This document shows, piece by piece, positions 51,782-63,335 of a stretch of DNA of 64,000 nt. The stretch covers positions 1,550,001-1,614,000 of the forward strand of contig OZ218955.1 in the NCBI GenBank assembly GCA_965112735.1, read 5' to 3'. Under the pieces are notes generated by a model that was given only the letters and a program-made list of their open reading frames with translations, was not told the DNA's origin and did not search any database. Source of the stretch: Phaeosaccion multiseriatum (Eukaryota > Ochrophyta, other classes). How positions within the stretch are numbered: the stretch's first letter is position 1; each line of letters begins with the position of its first letter. The position numbers were made by a program, and so were the translations under genes.

Positions 51782-53492
51782 TTACGACCAAGGAACGAGT
51801 CGTTGCCTTACTCGAGCATCCTCCCTCCCCCTCTCCTCCTCCCTCTCGTAGGCCCTAGCGGCTGCCTTGAGGTCCTCCTGTCTCCTCTCGATGGCCTCTT
51901 TAGTGACGGGCTCGGTGCCTTGTCGCATACCGCGGCTGCGAGTGAAATCACGGCCGCGGCGGTTCTGAGTAGTGGAGCTGCAGAGGAGAGAAGAGGAGAA
52001 AGCGCAGAGAGAGAGGGAGAGAGAGGGAAGTAGGGGCGGGGCGGGCGGAGGGACGGAGGGTGAGGGAGAGAGAGGGAGAGAGGAGAGAGGAGAGAACAGA
52101 GGAAGGGAGGGGAGAGGAGAGGAGAGGGAGAGAGAGAGACAGAGAGGCGGACGGAGGTCAGGCAGAGCATCACAAGTGGCAAAAGCGAAACCACTCAATG
52201 CGGGTAGCGACCCTGCACCTGCACCTGCCCCCCCCTTGTTGACTCCTTGTTGTCCACTACCTCACTGCTCCCTGACTTACGCACCTACTCAGCACAGAGG
52301 CCAGGATCTGCGCTTTGCCCTGCGCACTGAGAGACAGCCTTCCCGTATCGGAGAAGGAGGTGCCTCCTCCTCCTCCTCCTCCCGTTGCTGCGGCGGTTGC
52401 TGCTGTACCACCAACTGCTGCTGTACCACCAACTGCTGCTGTTCGTAGCGAGCGCTCTTCTTCCCCTCCGAAGACACTGAAGGCTCTGTGCGTGCTCTCC
52501 CTGGCCCCGATGCCCCGAAGGGTGTGTTGCCGCTGCTGCTGCTGCTGCTGCTGCCGCCCCTTCCCTCTCCTCTCGTCCTCTGAATCCTCCTCTGAGTCCG
52601 TGTCCTCCTCCTCCTCCTCCTCCTCCTCCTCCTCCTCCTCCTCCTGCCGCTTCCTCCTGGCCCGTTCGGAGAACACTTCTCGACTAACTTTCTCTCTCAT
52701 TGCCCTGTATGTACCACCTGTGACACTTCCCGCTGCTGCTGTATCACCAACTGCTACTGGTCCTACTCCAGCACTCGACTGCCCTTCACTGCCCCGCCTC
52801 AGCGTAGTCCCTCCTCCTCCTCCTCCTGCTCCTCCTCCTGCTCCGCCTGCCCTTTCTCCACACCCTCCATGTGCCTCCTCCCCGCCGCTCAGAGCTTGGG
52901 TTGAATCAAAGCCACTTGCCTCCAGCAGGCCCTTGAAGTCGGAGTTCACCATCCGGGGCAAGATACTGAAGCGCGGACGGGGAGGAGGGGTGTCTTTCGC
53001 TGCTGCTGCTCCTCCTCCTCCTCCTCCTCCTCCTCCTCCTCCTCCTCCTCCTCCTCCTGCTCCTCCTCCTCCTCCTCCTCCTCCTCCTCCTCCTCCTCCT
53101 CCTCCTCCTCCTCCTCCTCCTCCCCCTCCCCCTCCTCCTCCTCCTCCTCCTCCTCCTTCTCCTCCTCCTCCTGCTCCTCCTGCTCCTCCTCCTCCTCCTC
53201 CTTCCCCACCCCGCCGCTTGTTCCTGACAGCCCCATGGTGCCCTGATCTCCAGAGAGGAATGCCTTTCTCCACCGCAGCCGCACAAGCTGCTCCCCCGAT
53301 CGCCGACAGCCTCTCATAACGATCACCGTCACTTTCTCCTCCCTCGGTGCTCCCTCTCCTCCCTGTTGTACTACTGTCCCTCCCCTTCCTGCCCCTCTCC
53401 CAATCTCTCCTGTCCATGCATGAAGATGTCCGCGGTCGGAGTCGGCGCTTTCGGCCGTTCGGTGAAGAAGGGCCTTGGCCTTGTCCCATGCA

Positions 53493-53537
<45 letters not shown>

Positions 53538-56500
53538 TCCCGATCCGAAGGTGCGGTTGGCCTGTGTGCGTAGCTGGCGCCTCAGGATGGCTCGAACCTT
53601 TTGTTTCATCGCCCGTCCGGAGAAGCCAGCACAAAGGGAGGGGAGGGGAGGGGAGGGGGGTCATGAGTGAAGAACGAGATGGAGAAGAGCAGACAGAAGA
53701 GATGGGGGGGGGGGGGACTTGCATAGCAAAGGGATATGATTTGCTTCACTGTGCGTCACTCGTTCACCCCTCCCACCCTTTTGCCTTCACCTCTGCCCCT
53801 CTCTACTCTTCCACACACAGTCGCACGCACACACACGCGCGCACACACAAATGGGCGCACACACACACACGCACACACACACACGCACACACACACACGC
53901 ACACACACGCACACACACACACGCGCACACACACACACACACACACGCACACACACACACACACACACATACACACACACACACACATACACACACACCT
54001 CTGGGCTGGCCGGGGCGGGATAGAGATAGCCCAACGCATTGCTCGTGGCGTAGGCCTGCCTGGCCACGGAGAAGTCCCTGTCCTGACACCGACTACTCCG
54101 GCTGAGGCCATGCTTGTCCTGACACCTCTGCTGAGACGCTGCCGTTTCATTCTTGCCCCTCGGACCTCCTCCTCCTCCTCCTCCTCCTCCTCCTCCTCCT
54201 TCTGTGCCACCCCCCTGGGACGATGATGACGTGCCAGGTCGCCCTCCCCCCTGGGACAACGGTCGCCCCCCCCCAGCCCCACCTCCGAAGAGAGCCTCCA
54301 CCCCTGTACCGGGTCTGCCGGTAATGCCCCCTTGGGAAGACGCTGTACCGAGTCTCACTGCTGGACCGCCAGACCTTGACCCCACGGTGCCCGACATGCC
54401 CCCCCCCCCTCCTCCTCCTCCTCCTGCTGCTGCTCCCGTTGCGGGTTCAAGGTCTTCCTTCTCGCCTGTTCTCAGATGATGCCATTCGGAAAAGGTGCCC
54501 AAGGGGAGAAGAGAGAGAGAGAGGAAGAGAGAGAGAGAAAGAGAGAATTGCTTTGTTGAGAAAGATGATACCTCTGCCCTCTCTCAAGGCTGTGGCTTGT
54601 GTGAAGGGGGACGGGCCGCGGGGGAAGGACTCAACAGCAGTTGGCGATACAGCAGTTGGCGATACAGCAGCAGCAGCGGCAGCTCCCCCCTCCCCTCCTT
54701 CCTTCCCTCCCTTCTTCCTTCCCTCCCTCCCTCCCTCCGTACCGAGTCCGAAGGCCTTATTATTCCAGAGTGCCTTGGGAATGAAGCGCAGTGCGGCCTC
54801 TGTGTTCATGGCTTGGAGCAGGCGGGCAGCGTCGTTGTGCTCCCACTCTTAAAGTTACACGGGCCGGCATATGGGCAGGCATATGGGCAGGCATATGGGC
54901 AGGCATAAGAGAGCAGGTATATGAGCAACGCAGGCGGGTAGGCATGTGGGTAGGCAGACATCACACACACACACAGACACACAGACGCACACGCACACAC
55001 ACAATCGTACACACACGCGCACACACACACAGACACGCACGCACACACACATACACACACTTGGTAGCGATGATGTCTTGCTTACTTACCAATGTCCGCA
55101 TCAAAGAAGCTGTAGGCGGCCCTAAAAAGCGCTTCCACCGCCTCTCGAAGGGACAGTACGACAACCGGCATGAAGCAAGAGGCACCGAGCTTGGAAGAGC
55201 ACACGCGGGCCTTGATGTCAGTGTAGGCCTGCGGGGATGGCAGTGGATGGGTGGGGGAGGGAGGGAGAGAGGGGAGGGGTAGGCGGAAGGAAGGAAGGAA
55301 GGAAGGAAGGAAGGAAGGAAGGAAGGATGGATGGGTGGGTGGGGTGGATAGCAGGGTGGCATTGATGGGTGGGGGAAGGGGGGGATGGGGAGAGAGGGTG
55401 GACAGCAAGCAAGGGCCCCATACACAGAGAGGGGATTGGAAACATTTAGGAATATAGTCATACCCCTCTCCCATGCATCCACTACCATCAACCCATCCAC
55501 TCACAGACCCACTGATCCACCCATCCACTGCCATCCCCCCACCCATCCACTGCCATCCCCCCATCCATCCCCCCTCTCACCTCCACAATGGAGACAAAGA
55601 GTCGCTCCCTCTCGTCCGCCGACAGCAAGCGCACCTCATTCCCCAGGGAGGGTGCCCCTCCCGCCCCCCCGGCCCCCCCCACCCCCCCTGGGCCTACCTC
55701 CTCTCCGCAGGCGGCCATGGTGGTGGTCATGTTGGTGCTCATGGTGGAGCCCAGGGTCGTCGCCATCGTGCTGTTGAGGGTCGCGCTCGTGGTCATTCTC
55801 GTCAGGGTCAGCTGCGTCGGTTGCTGGGGGTACTGCTGTATCACCACATGCTGGAACTGCCGCTGCTGCTGCTGTGTGTGCGCGTGCGTGCCGGTGGTGA
55901 CCAAGTGGCCGCTGCTGTCCCAGTGGCGGTCCGCGGCGGTGACCAGCTTTGCGTAGGGGAGAACAAGTACCCAATACAAGTGATGCACAAGCAGGCCAAT
56001 GAGGGCAGCCACCTTGTCGCTGCAGAGGACTGACTTGAGCTCCTTGAGCAAGGTGATGTCCCTTGTAGACGCGAGGCGCCGGTCGTACTTGCCGAAGGGG
56101 AAGATACGGCAGAAGCTTGCCTGTCGATCGGTGGGTAGGTAAGAGGGTGGGTGAGTGGGTGGGTGGATGAGTGGGTGAGTAGGTAAGAGGGTGTGTGGGT
56201 AGGTAGGTAGGTAGGTAGGTAGGTAGGTAGGAGGGTAAGAGGGGGGGAGGAGCGACAGAGCAGCCAGAGAAAGAAGGGAGAGGGACAAAGAGAAGAGGCA
56301 TATTCGTTCATTCACGCGTTGGACCAAGGACGGGAGAGAGGGAGGAGAGTGAGACGGGACGAGAGAGACCCGAAGGCTAGAGATATCGAGGCGGGGAAAG
56401 GAGGATGAGGTGGGGTGTGCCAGCAAACACGACTTTCGACGACTTGCCTGCATGTGAAGGATAGCAGTGGTATCCATGGCGGGGGGATGAAGTAGACCCT

Positions 56501-57427
56501 TCCGGGCCTTGCGGCGGGCAGACTCTTCCTTGGAGTACGTCTGTTGCTTACGCTTCTCCTCAGCCTCGTCCTTCTCCGGTGTGGTCTCTCCCCACCCACC
56601 ACCCTCACCCCCTCCGCCCCCCCACCGCCGCTCCCGCCTGTCTAACCTCCCACTTGCACGGCCGTTCGCATTCCCCTCCCCCCCAATCCTAGAGTGCAGT
56701 AAAGGTCTGGCAGACGTGGTGACTTTATCCACAACGCTATTAACCATGTGGTCACTGGATGCCTTGGAGCGCCTCCTCGCGGTGGCGGTGCCTCTGCCCG
56801 GCTCACCGTTGCCCAAACGCCCCCCCCGACCCTTGCTCTTATTCCCTACAGCAGTCGCCGCTCTGGATGAAGGCCTGGCTTTCTTGCTGCTGTTATACTG
56901 CTGCTCCTCGTGGCCGCCACCGCCGCCTCCGCTGCCACTGTCGACCGCCGTCGCCACTTCTACACCCCCCGAGCTCTTTCCCGGGGTGATGACCAGCGCG
57001 TCGCTCATAAAGCCTTTGCTACGGAATGCCGCCTTGACATCACACGCGTCCAGTGGCATGAGCTCGAGGATAAGCTTGCAATTATCGGGTGTGGGCGTGG
57101 CGCCAATCTCCTCCAGGTAACGCATGGCGTACTCAAAGGCCACATTAGTCTTCAGGCTAGGAGGGAAGGCTGACTTATTACTCGCGGAAGGGCGCAGCGG
57201 CAGCACAAATTTTACCTTCGTGGGTCCTCCTCCTCCTCCTCCTCCTCCTCCTCCTCCTCCTCCTCCTCCTCCTCCTCCTCCTCCTCCTCCTCCTCCTCCT
57301 CCTCCTCCTCCTCCTCCTCCTCCTCCTCCTCCTCCTCCTCCTCCTCCTCCTCCTCCTCCTCCTCCTCCTCCTCCTCCTCCTCCTCCTCCTCCTCCTCCTC
57401 CTCCTCCTCCTCCTCCTCCTCCTCCTC

Positions 57428-57458
<31 letters not shown>

Positions 57459-57746
57459 TCCTCCTCCTCCCCCCCCTCCGAATCCTACTCCCACTCCTCC
57501 TCCTATTCTTCCTCCTCCTGATCCTCCTCCGACTGCTCCTCCTCCCGACCCTCCCCCTCCTCCTCCTCCTCCTCCTCCTCTTGCTCCTCCTCCTCCTCCT
57601 CCTCCTCCCTCACCTCCTCCTCCTCCTCCTCCTTCTCCTCCTGCTGCTGCCCCTCCTCCTCCTGATCCTCCTCTTGCCGCTCCTTCGTCTGCTCCCTCTT
57701 TCTCTCCCTCATCCTGTGGCACTTCGGCCGCCAGGGAGACCACCAT
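51782..57746 (-). CDS. Large low-complexity protein of unknown function
   Basis: Seven exons: 56448-57746, 55581-56120, 55090-55228, 54743-54847, 53999-54465, 52285-53597 and 51782-51977; 1352 residues, all phases joining. I do not recognise the family. Conserved-looking islands are TNVAFEYAMRYLEEIGATPT with LILELMPLDACDVKAAFRSK (exon 1), LLKELKSVLCSDKVAALIGL (exon 2), TDIKARVCSSKLGASCFMPV with EALFRAAYSFFDADIEWEHND (exons 3-4), and RAMREKVSREVFSERARRKRQ (exon 6). Between them are poly-Gly runs (one about 100 residues), poly-Gln, poly-Glu and a Thr/Met/Gln tract. The islands look helical and the charge pattern suggests a scaffold or cytoskeletal protein, but that is a guess. Intron 1 uses a GC donor. 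Exons 5 and 6 have weak acceptors. Confidence 0.6.
52401..52438 (-). repeat. Two tandem dispersed-motif copies (GGTGGTACAGC variant), coding
   Basis: On the gene strand GCAGTTGGTGGTACAGCA twice, reading AVGGTAAVGGTAA. A third, standard copy lies at 52742-52762 (AVGDTAAAG) in the same exon. Confidence 0.8.
53010..53210 (-). repeat. Coding (GGA)n array, poly-Gly
   Basis: On the gene strand GGA triplets with GCA interruptions, about 65 Gly/Ala codons in exon 6 of the unrecognised gene. Confidence 0.9.
53820..53998 (-). repeat. (CA)n / gene-strand (GT)n array at a donor
   Basis: The exon ends CCAGAG and the intron opens GTGTGTGTGT on the gene strand, continuing about 170 bases. Confidence 0.9.
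54634..54672 (+). repeat. Two tandem dispersed-motif copies (GGCGATACAGC variant), intronic
   Basis: GCAGTTGGCGATACAGC twice head to tail, then CAG triplets, antisense within intron 4 of the unrecognised gene. Confidence 0.8.
55229..55580 (-). other. Intron 2 of the unrecognised gene with complementary ends
   Basis: On the gene strand two copies of GGATGGCAGTGGATGG follow the donor (plus-strand 55543-55558 and 55521-55536). One copy of its reverse complement precedes the acceptor (plus-strand 55235-55250), 6 bases before the exon. A perfect 16-bp stem could join the two intron ends. Confidence 0.75.
57228..57610 (-). repeat. Coding (GGA)n array, about 380 bp, poly-Gly
   Basis: The longest coding triplet array here: over 100 Gly codons on the gene strand, with a perfect core of about 220 bases (57230-57450). 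It is near the N-terminus of the unrecognised protein. Confidence 0.9.
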
Positions 57747-57973
57747 GGCAGGAAGATGCCGTCTATGTTATTAATTCCCCTCTTGATTTTCTGTAACCTA
57801 TCGATTTTGGATTTTGTTAGCTTATTCGTCTCTTCTTGTTGCGGCCGAGTGTCTTGATTTGTGTGGGAAGTTTGTCATTCCTTTTATCTTTTACCTGGGT
57901 CCTTGGAGGTCGATGTGTTGTCTTGTAATCACCTGAAGCAGACCAACAAGCTGGCTTGAAGAAAGGTCAAGAG
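57747..57973. promoter_or_regulatory. Head-to-head promoter spacer, unrecognised gene / ABC1 kinase
   Basis: 227 A+T-richer bases between divergent starts, with ATCGATTTTGGATTTT at about 57799-57815. No definite core promoter element. Confidence 0.4.
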
Positions 57974-60900
57974 ATGGAAAGGAGCGCCACTGCAACTGCT
58001 TTGGTGCTGCTCCTTGTGAACTCATGTTCACCCTCTTCCGCGTCTTCACCCCACCGCTTCGGTACCTCGCCTTCCACGCGAAGGGCAGGAAGAAGTAGCA
58101 GTAGTAGCAGCAGCAGTAGAAGCAGCGGTAGAAGTCAAGCCGAGACGAATGCACGAGAGTTCATTGGTGTAGGCTTGTCAGGAGGAGGAGAGGACAGAGC
58201 CGCAGCAGAGGCGCAAGTGGAAGCTACAGATGGCTTCGAACAGGGGCTCACGGAGAAGCAGCAGCAACAGGAGCAGCATCATGAGCAGCACATTGAGACA
58301 GGGGGGGGGGAGGCGGCAATAGCAGGTGCAGGTGCAGCAGGGGAGGGCAGCACCATCATCAATAGCATCGTGGCCTCCGACAACGACGACGAGGAGGAGT
58401 ATGATGACTACTGGGAGGACGACGAGGACAATAGCGATGACCTCGACGATGGCCCAACCTTCTATAGTGAAGCGCCGCAGGCCAGACACCCCAGTTGGGG
58501 CTACATGTTGGGGTACGACCACCGCAATCAGAGAAAGAGGTTCGGAATCAGCCAGAGCAGCAGCCGAAGCAGCAGCAGCAGCAGCAGTAGCAGTATCAGC
58601 GGTAGTAGCGCAGGGTTCCGGGTGCACCACCATCAGCAGCAGCAACAACAACAGCAGCAGCAGCAGCAGCAGCGGCAGCAGCGACCAAGAAGGTGAGAGC
58701 TTGCGCTTGGGGATGCGCTGATGGTATCAGATGTGCACACAGGTGGGCTTCACGGGGCTTCACACCTTCTTCAAATGCTCTCTCTCTCCTCTTCTTTCCT
58801 GCTTCCCTCTCTCTCTGTCCCCTCGTTCTCTCATTTCCTTTTTCTCCCGCTCTCGCTCTCTCCAGTCTCCTTCTGCCTCAGTCTCCCTTTCTTCTCTACC
58901 GCCTCTCCTTCTCTCCTTCTAGCACTCTCCCTTCCCTTTCTTCTCTACCGCCTCTCCTTCTCTCCTTCTAGCTCTCTCCCTCTTGTCGGTTTCGGTCTCT
59001 CCGTCTCTTTCTTCCTCTCTCCCCTCTCCCTCTCCTCCCCTCACCCTCTCCTGCTCCCCTCCCCCCCCCTCCCCCCCGCCCCCTCCGTGCACGCCTCTCA
59101 GCGTGGTATCCACGCACGGCCGCTCAGACTCGGAGGGCGCCGAGTCAGACGCCGCTATAGCCGGGGTTCATGCCCCCTCCTGGCCTCACCTCGCCTTCCG
59201 ATGCATCTGCCTCTTCCTGGCCTTCCTGCCCCCCCTCCTCACGGCACCTCTGGCCCTATTGTCTGAGAGCTTTCGTCGAAAGGTGTGCTGTCGCTGTGCT
59301 GTGTCTATTTGTGCCCTTTCCCTTTTCTTCCTGTGCGCTTTGCCCTTCGCCTTCTTCCTACGCAAGGGTTAGGGCATGTGCGTTGAATGCTTTTTTCTCT
59401 CCCCACCCTTTTTCTGTCCCTCCCTCTCTCCTCTCTCTCTCTCTCTCTCCCCTCACTCCTCTGTCCCTCCCTCTCTCCTCTCTCTCTCTCTCCCCCCTCA
59501 CTCCTCTGTCCCTCCCTCTCTCCTCTCTCTCTCTCCCCCCTCACTCCTCTGTCCCTCCCTCTCTCCTCTCTCTCTCTCTCCTCCCTCACTCCTCTGTCCC
59601 TCCCTCTCTCCTCTCTCTCTCTCCTCCCTCACTCCTCTCTCCCTCCCTCTCTCTCTCTCTCTCTCTCCTCCCTCACTCCTCTGTCCCTCCCTCTCTCCTC
59701 TCTCTCTCTCCTCCCTCACTCCTCTGTCCCTCCCTCTCTCCTCTCTCTCTCTCTCTCTCTCCCCCCTCACTCCTCTGTTCCTCCCTCTCTCCTCTCTCTC
59801 TCTCTCTCCTCCCTCACTCCTCTGTCCCTCCCTCTCTCCTCTCTCTCTCTCTCCTCCCTCACTCCTCTGTCCCTCCCTCTCTCCTCTCTCTCTCTCCCCC
59901 CTCACTCCTCTGTCCCTCCCTCTCTCCTCTCTCTCTCTCTCCCCCCGCACTCCTCTGTCCCTCCCTCTCTCCTCTCTCTCTCTCTCCCCCCTCACTCTTC
60001 TGTCCCTCCCTCTCTCCTCTCTCTCTCTCTCCCCCCTCACTCTTCTGTCCCTCCCTCTCTCCTCTCTCTCTCTCCCCCCTCACTCCTCTCTCCCTCCCTC
60101 TCTCCTCTCTCTCTCTCTCCTCCCTCACTCCTCTGTCCCTCCCTCTCTCATCTCTCTCTCTCCTCCCTCACTCCTCTGTCCCTCCCTCTCTCCTCTCTCT
60201 CTCTCCTCCCTCACTCTTCTGTCCCTCCCTCTCTCCTCTCTCTCTCTCTCCTCCCTCCCTCCTCTCTCCCTCCCTCCATCTCTCTCTCTCTCTCCTCCCT
60301 CACTCCTCTGTCCCTCCCTCTCTCCTCTCTCTCTCTCTCCTCCCTCACTCCTCTGTCCCTCCCTCTCTCCTCGCTCGTCGTCTCTCTCACGCTCTATCCA
60401 CTGCTCCCCTTCCATCCACTGCCATCCCTCCTCATACCTGCCTGCCACCTCTGGCGTCAGGTATGGTTCGCCATCCTCACCCGCTCCATCGCCAGAGCGG
60501 GGCCGGCCTTTATTAAATGGGGCCAATGGACATCGACACGCCCCGACATGTTCCCTGAGGACATGTGCAGAGCCTTCAGCGTGCTGCACAGCCAAGCTCC
60601 CACTCACAGGTTTGGTTGGTGGGTTGGTTGTTTGGTTGTTTGGTTGGTTGGTTAGTCTGTCTGTCTGTCTGTTGGTTGGTTGGTTGGTTGGTCTGTCTGT
60701 TGGTTGGTTGGTCTGTCTGTTGGTGGGTTGGTTGGTTGGTGGGTTGGTTGGTTGGTTGGTTGGTTGGTTGGTTGGTTGGTTGGTGGGTTGGTTGTTGGTT
60801 GGTTGGTTGGTCTGTTGGTCTGTCTGTCTGTTGGTTGGTCGGTTGGTCGGTGGGTTGGTTGGTTGGTTGGTTGGTTGGTTGGTTGGTCTGTTGGTCTGTC

Positions 60901-61943
60901 TGTCTGTTGGTCGGTTGGTCGGTTGGTCGGTGGGTTGGTTGGTTGGTTGGTTGGTTGGTGTAGTGGGATGGTTGGGGTGGTTGGTTGGTGTGGGGTGTGC
61001 TGCTCTTGTTTCTGAGAAGGACGTCTTTCCTCCCTTCCTTCCCTCCCTCCCCTCCCCTCCCTCTCTTCCCTTCCCCTCCCTCCCCTCCCCTCCCTCCCTC
61101 CTTCCCTTCCTCCCTTCTGCTCCTTCCCCTCCCAACCCTCCCCTCCCCTCCTCTCCTCTCCCTCCCCTCCCTCCCTCCCCACCCCCCTTCACGTGCAGGT
61201 ACTCCCACACCCGCCGTCTCGTCGAGCGAGCCTTCGGCGGTGTGCCTATCTCCGAGGCCTTTGACTGGTTCGGGAAGGAGCCCCTCGCCTCGGGAAGCAT
61301 CGCTCAAGTGCACAAGGCAGTGCTGCACGGCCAAGTGGTGGCTCTGAAGGTGCGCATCTACGTCTGTCTACACCCACTCATGCACGAACGAACGAGCGAA
61401 CTGACGTACTCACTCACTCGCTCACGCACTCACTTCCTTCCTCCTTCCCTCCTTCCCTCCCTATCTCCCTCCCTCCTTCCCTTCCTCCCTCCTTCCCTCC
61501 CTCCCTCCCTCCCTCCCTCCCTCCCTCCCTCCCCTTGACATACTGAAGGTGCGGCACCCTCACGTGAAGATGCGTATCTACATGGACTTTCGCATTATGA
61601 GGGCCTTCGCTAACTTCCTCGACTCCCTGCCCGTAAGTCAGTCAGTGAGAGAGGGAGGCAGAGAGTGAAGGATTGAGTGAGGGAGGGAGAGAAAGAGAGT
61701 AAAGGAGGGGGGGAGGGTGGGACGGAGTGAAGGACGGAGTGAATGACGGAGTGAGTGGGGGAGGGAGGGAGGAAGGGAGGGGGGTAGGAAGGGAGGGAGG
61801 TAGGGAGGTAGGGAGGGGGGTAGGTAGGAAGGGAACAGCAGAGTAGTGACAGAGTGAGAGTGAGAGCATGGGTTGAGACACGGGGAACAAAAGGGGCGTC
61901 TGCCTGCCTTTACATTATATGCCTCTCTCTCAATCTCTCCATA

Positions 61944-61987
<44 letters not shown>

Positions 61988-63335
61988 CCCTCTCTTCCCC
62001 TCCCTTCCCCTTTAGGGCCTGCGTTGGCTCAATCTTGGCCCCAGCATGGAGCAATTCAGTCACACGATGGCGGCCCAGACCCGACTAGATGTGGAGGCGA
62101 ATCATCTTATCATCTTCAACGATAACTTCAAGGTGGGAGGAGGTTAGGGGCATATGGGCAGGAGAGGGGAGGGGAGGGGAGGGGAGGGGAGGGGAGGGAA
62201 GGGAAGGCAGGGGAGGAGGGAGGGAGGGGAGGGGGGGGGGGAGGGAGGGAGAGAGGGGAGAAGGAGGGAGGGAGAGGGAGGGAGGGGTAGGGGGAAGGGA
62301 GAGGGAGGGAGGGAGCGGGGGGTGCATCGACGTCGATACCTATATACATCCTTGTTGACGTCTATCCATCCATTTCAATGGCTATTTCCACATGGAAGGC
62401 TGCTGACGTCTATCCATCCATTTCAATGGCCATTTCCACATGGAAGGCTGCTGACGTGTGTGTGTGAGGAGTGTTCGTTGGTACTGCAGAAAGGGATCTT
62501 TCATTCGCAGATTCAGCGTCAGTCAGCGACAGAATCACACCCTCTGACTCCCTCTTTCTTTGTGTCTGTGTATGTGTGTGTGTCTTTCTCTTTCTCTTTC
62601 TCTCTGTCTGTGTGTGTATGTGTCTTTCTCTTTCTCTCTGTCTGTGTGTGTATGTGTGTGTGTCCTGTCCCTCCCTCCTGCCCCCCTCTCTCCCTCTCCA
62701 ACTGTACCAACATCACCAATACATTCTTCCCCCCCCCACCCACCTATATACCAACTACATACATCCTACCCACATTACCTACTCCATACATCCTCCGTAT
62801 ATTATATACCTACTACGTACCCCCTACCTATATACCTACAACATATACATCCCAACCATATACCTACTACACCCACTCAGCACGAGAGAGACTTGGCGTT
62901 TCCCCAAGCGTTGTTCTGGTCCGAAGACGTGCTCGTAGAGACATTCGAGGAGGGCTTCCTCATTAGCGGTTACATTGAGAAGCTGCGGTATGATGCAGAG
63001 CAGGCCAGGCAGCGAGAGGAGGAGGAGGAGGAGGAGCAGCAGCAGACGGAAGCGAGGGGATGGCAGCAAACGGAGGGGATGGAGGGGAGGGGGACGAGGA
63101 GGAGTGGGAGTGGGTCAGACATAGGGGTAGGGCAAGGGTACCAAGGAGTGGGGCTAAGGGGCGACCATATGGCAGCGGCGGCAGCGAGGGGGGGCGGGGG
63201 GCGGCGCCGGACCGAGGGGGGGCGGGAGGAGGAGGGGTGGCGGCAGATGGGGGGGGGTGAGGAGGAGGAGGAGGAGGGAAGTAGCTCCTCCAGCAGGATA
63301 GGCAGACTCACCAAGAGGCCGCTGGCGAAGGTCAA
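57974..63335 (+). CDS. ABC1/ADCK-type (UbiB family) atypical kinase, 3' end outside window
   Basis: Seven exons seen: 57974-58692, 59102-59282, 60461-60609, 61199-61349, 61549-61632, 62016-62132 and 62881-63335. The family's KxGQ motif is present (FIKWGQWTSTRPDMFP). The Ala-rich loop is replaced by PLASGSIAQVHKAVLHG, closer to the ADCK2 branch than to COQ8. VVALKVRHPHVKMRIYMDF carries the ATP-binding Lys. A hydrophobic segment (ICLFLAFLPPLLTAPLALL) precedes the domain. UbiB proteins support ubiquinone or plastoquinone synthesis in mitochondria or plastids. Exon 7 adds a Glu/Gly/Arg-rich insert. At its end GTCAA then GTGAGT can be a donor; without splicing the frame stops at once (TGA) before the HADLHPGN active-site region, so I read it as a donor and the rest of the gene as lying beyond 64000. 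The N-terminus (ALVLLLVNSCSPSSASS) looks like a targeting signal. Confidence 0.85.
59400..60400 (+). repeat. Minisatellite, unit about 45 bp, filling ABC1 kinase intron 2
   Basis: About 22 tandem units of the form CTCACTCCTCTGTCCCTCC plus CTCTCTCCTCTCTCTCTCTCC, varying only in CT number and single bases. The intron is 1178 bases and this array is its pyrimidine tract. Long SLPLSSLSL open frames over it are artefacts. Confidence 0.92.
60610..60985 (+). repeat. (GGTTG)n / (TTGG)n array starting at the ABC1 kinase intron 3 donor
   Basis: The exon ends CTCACAG and the intron opens GTTTGGTTGGTGGGTTGG, continuing about 370 bases with GTCTGTCTGTT interruptions. The 3' half of the intron (61020-61190) is CCCT rich. 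Confidence 0.9.
62354..62455 (+). repeat. Tandem duplication of about 48-51 bp in ABC1 kinase intron 6
   Basis: Two near-identical copies running from TGACGTCTATCCATCCATTT to CACATGGAAGGCTG, differing by one base (GGCTATTT against GGCCATTT). Each contains the palindrome-like CCATTTCAATGG. Confidence 0.85.

Noticed and set aside
59400-60400. Possible CRISPR array
   Set aside because: Repeats are head to tail without unique spacers, in a eukaryotic intron.
60125-61334. Minus-strand frame with NQPTNQPTDRPT repeats
   Set aside because: Antisense reading of the GGTT array; no splice or family support.
59170-61538. A 720-residue plus-strand frame
   Set aside because: It is mostly the 45-bp minisatellite and GGTT array. 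Only the short stretches at 60461-60609 and 61199-61349 are exons, and they are read as part of the ABC1 kinase.
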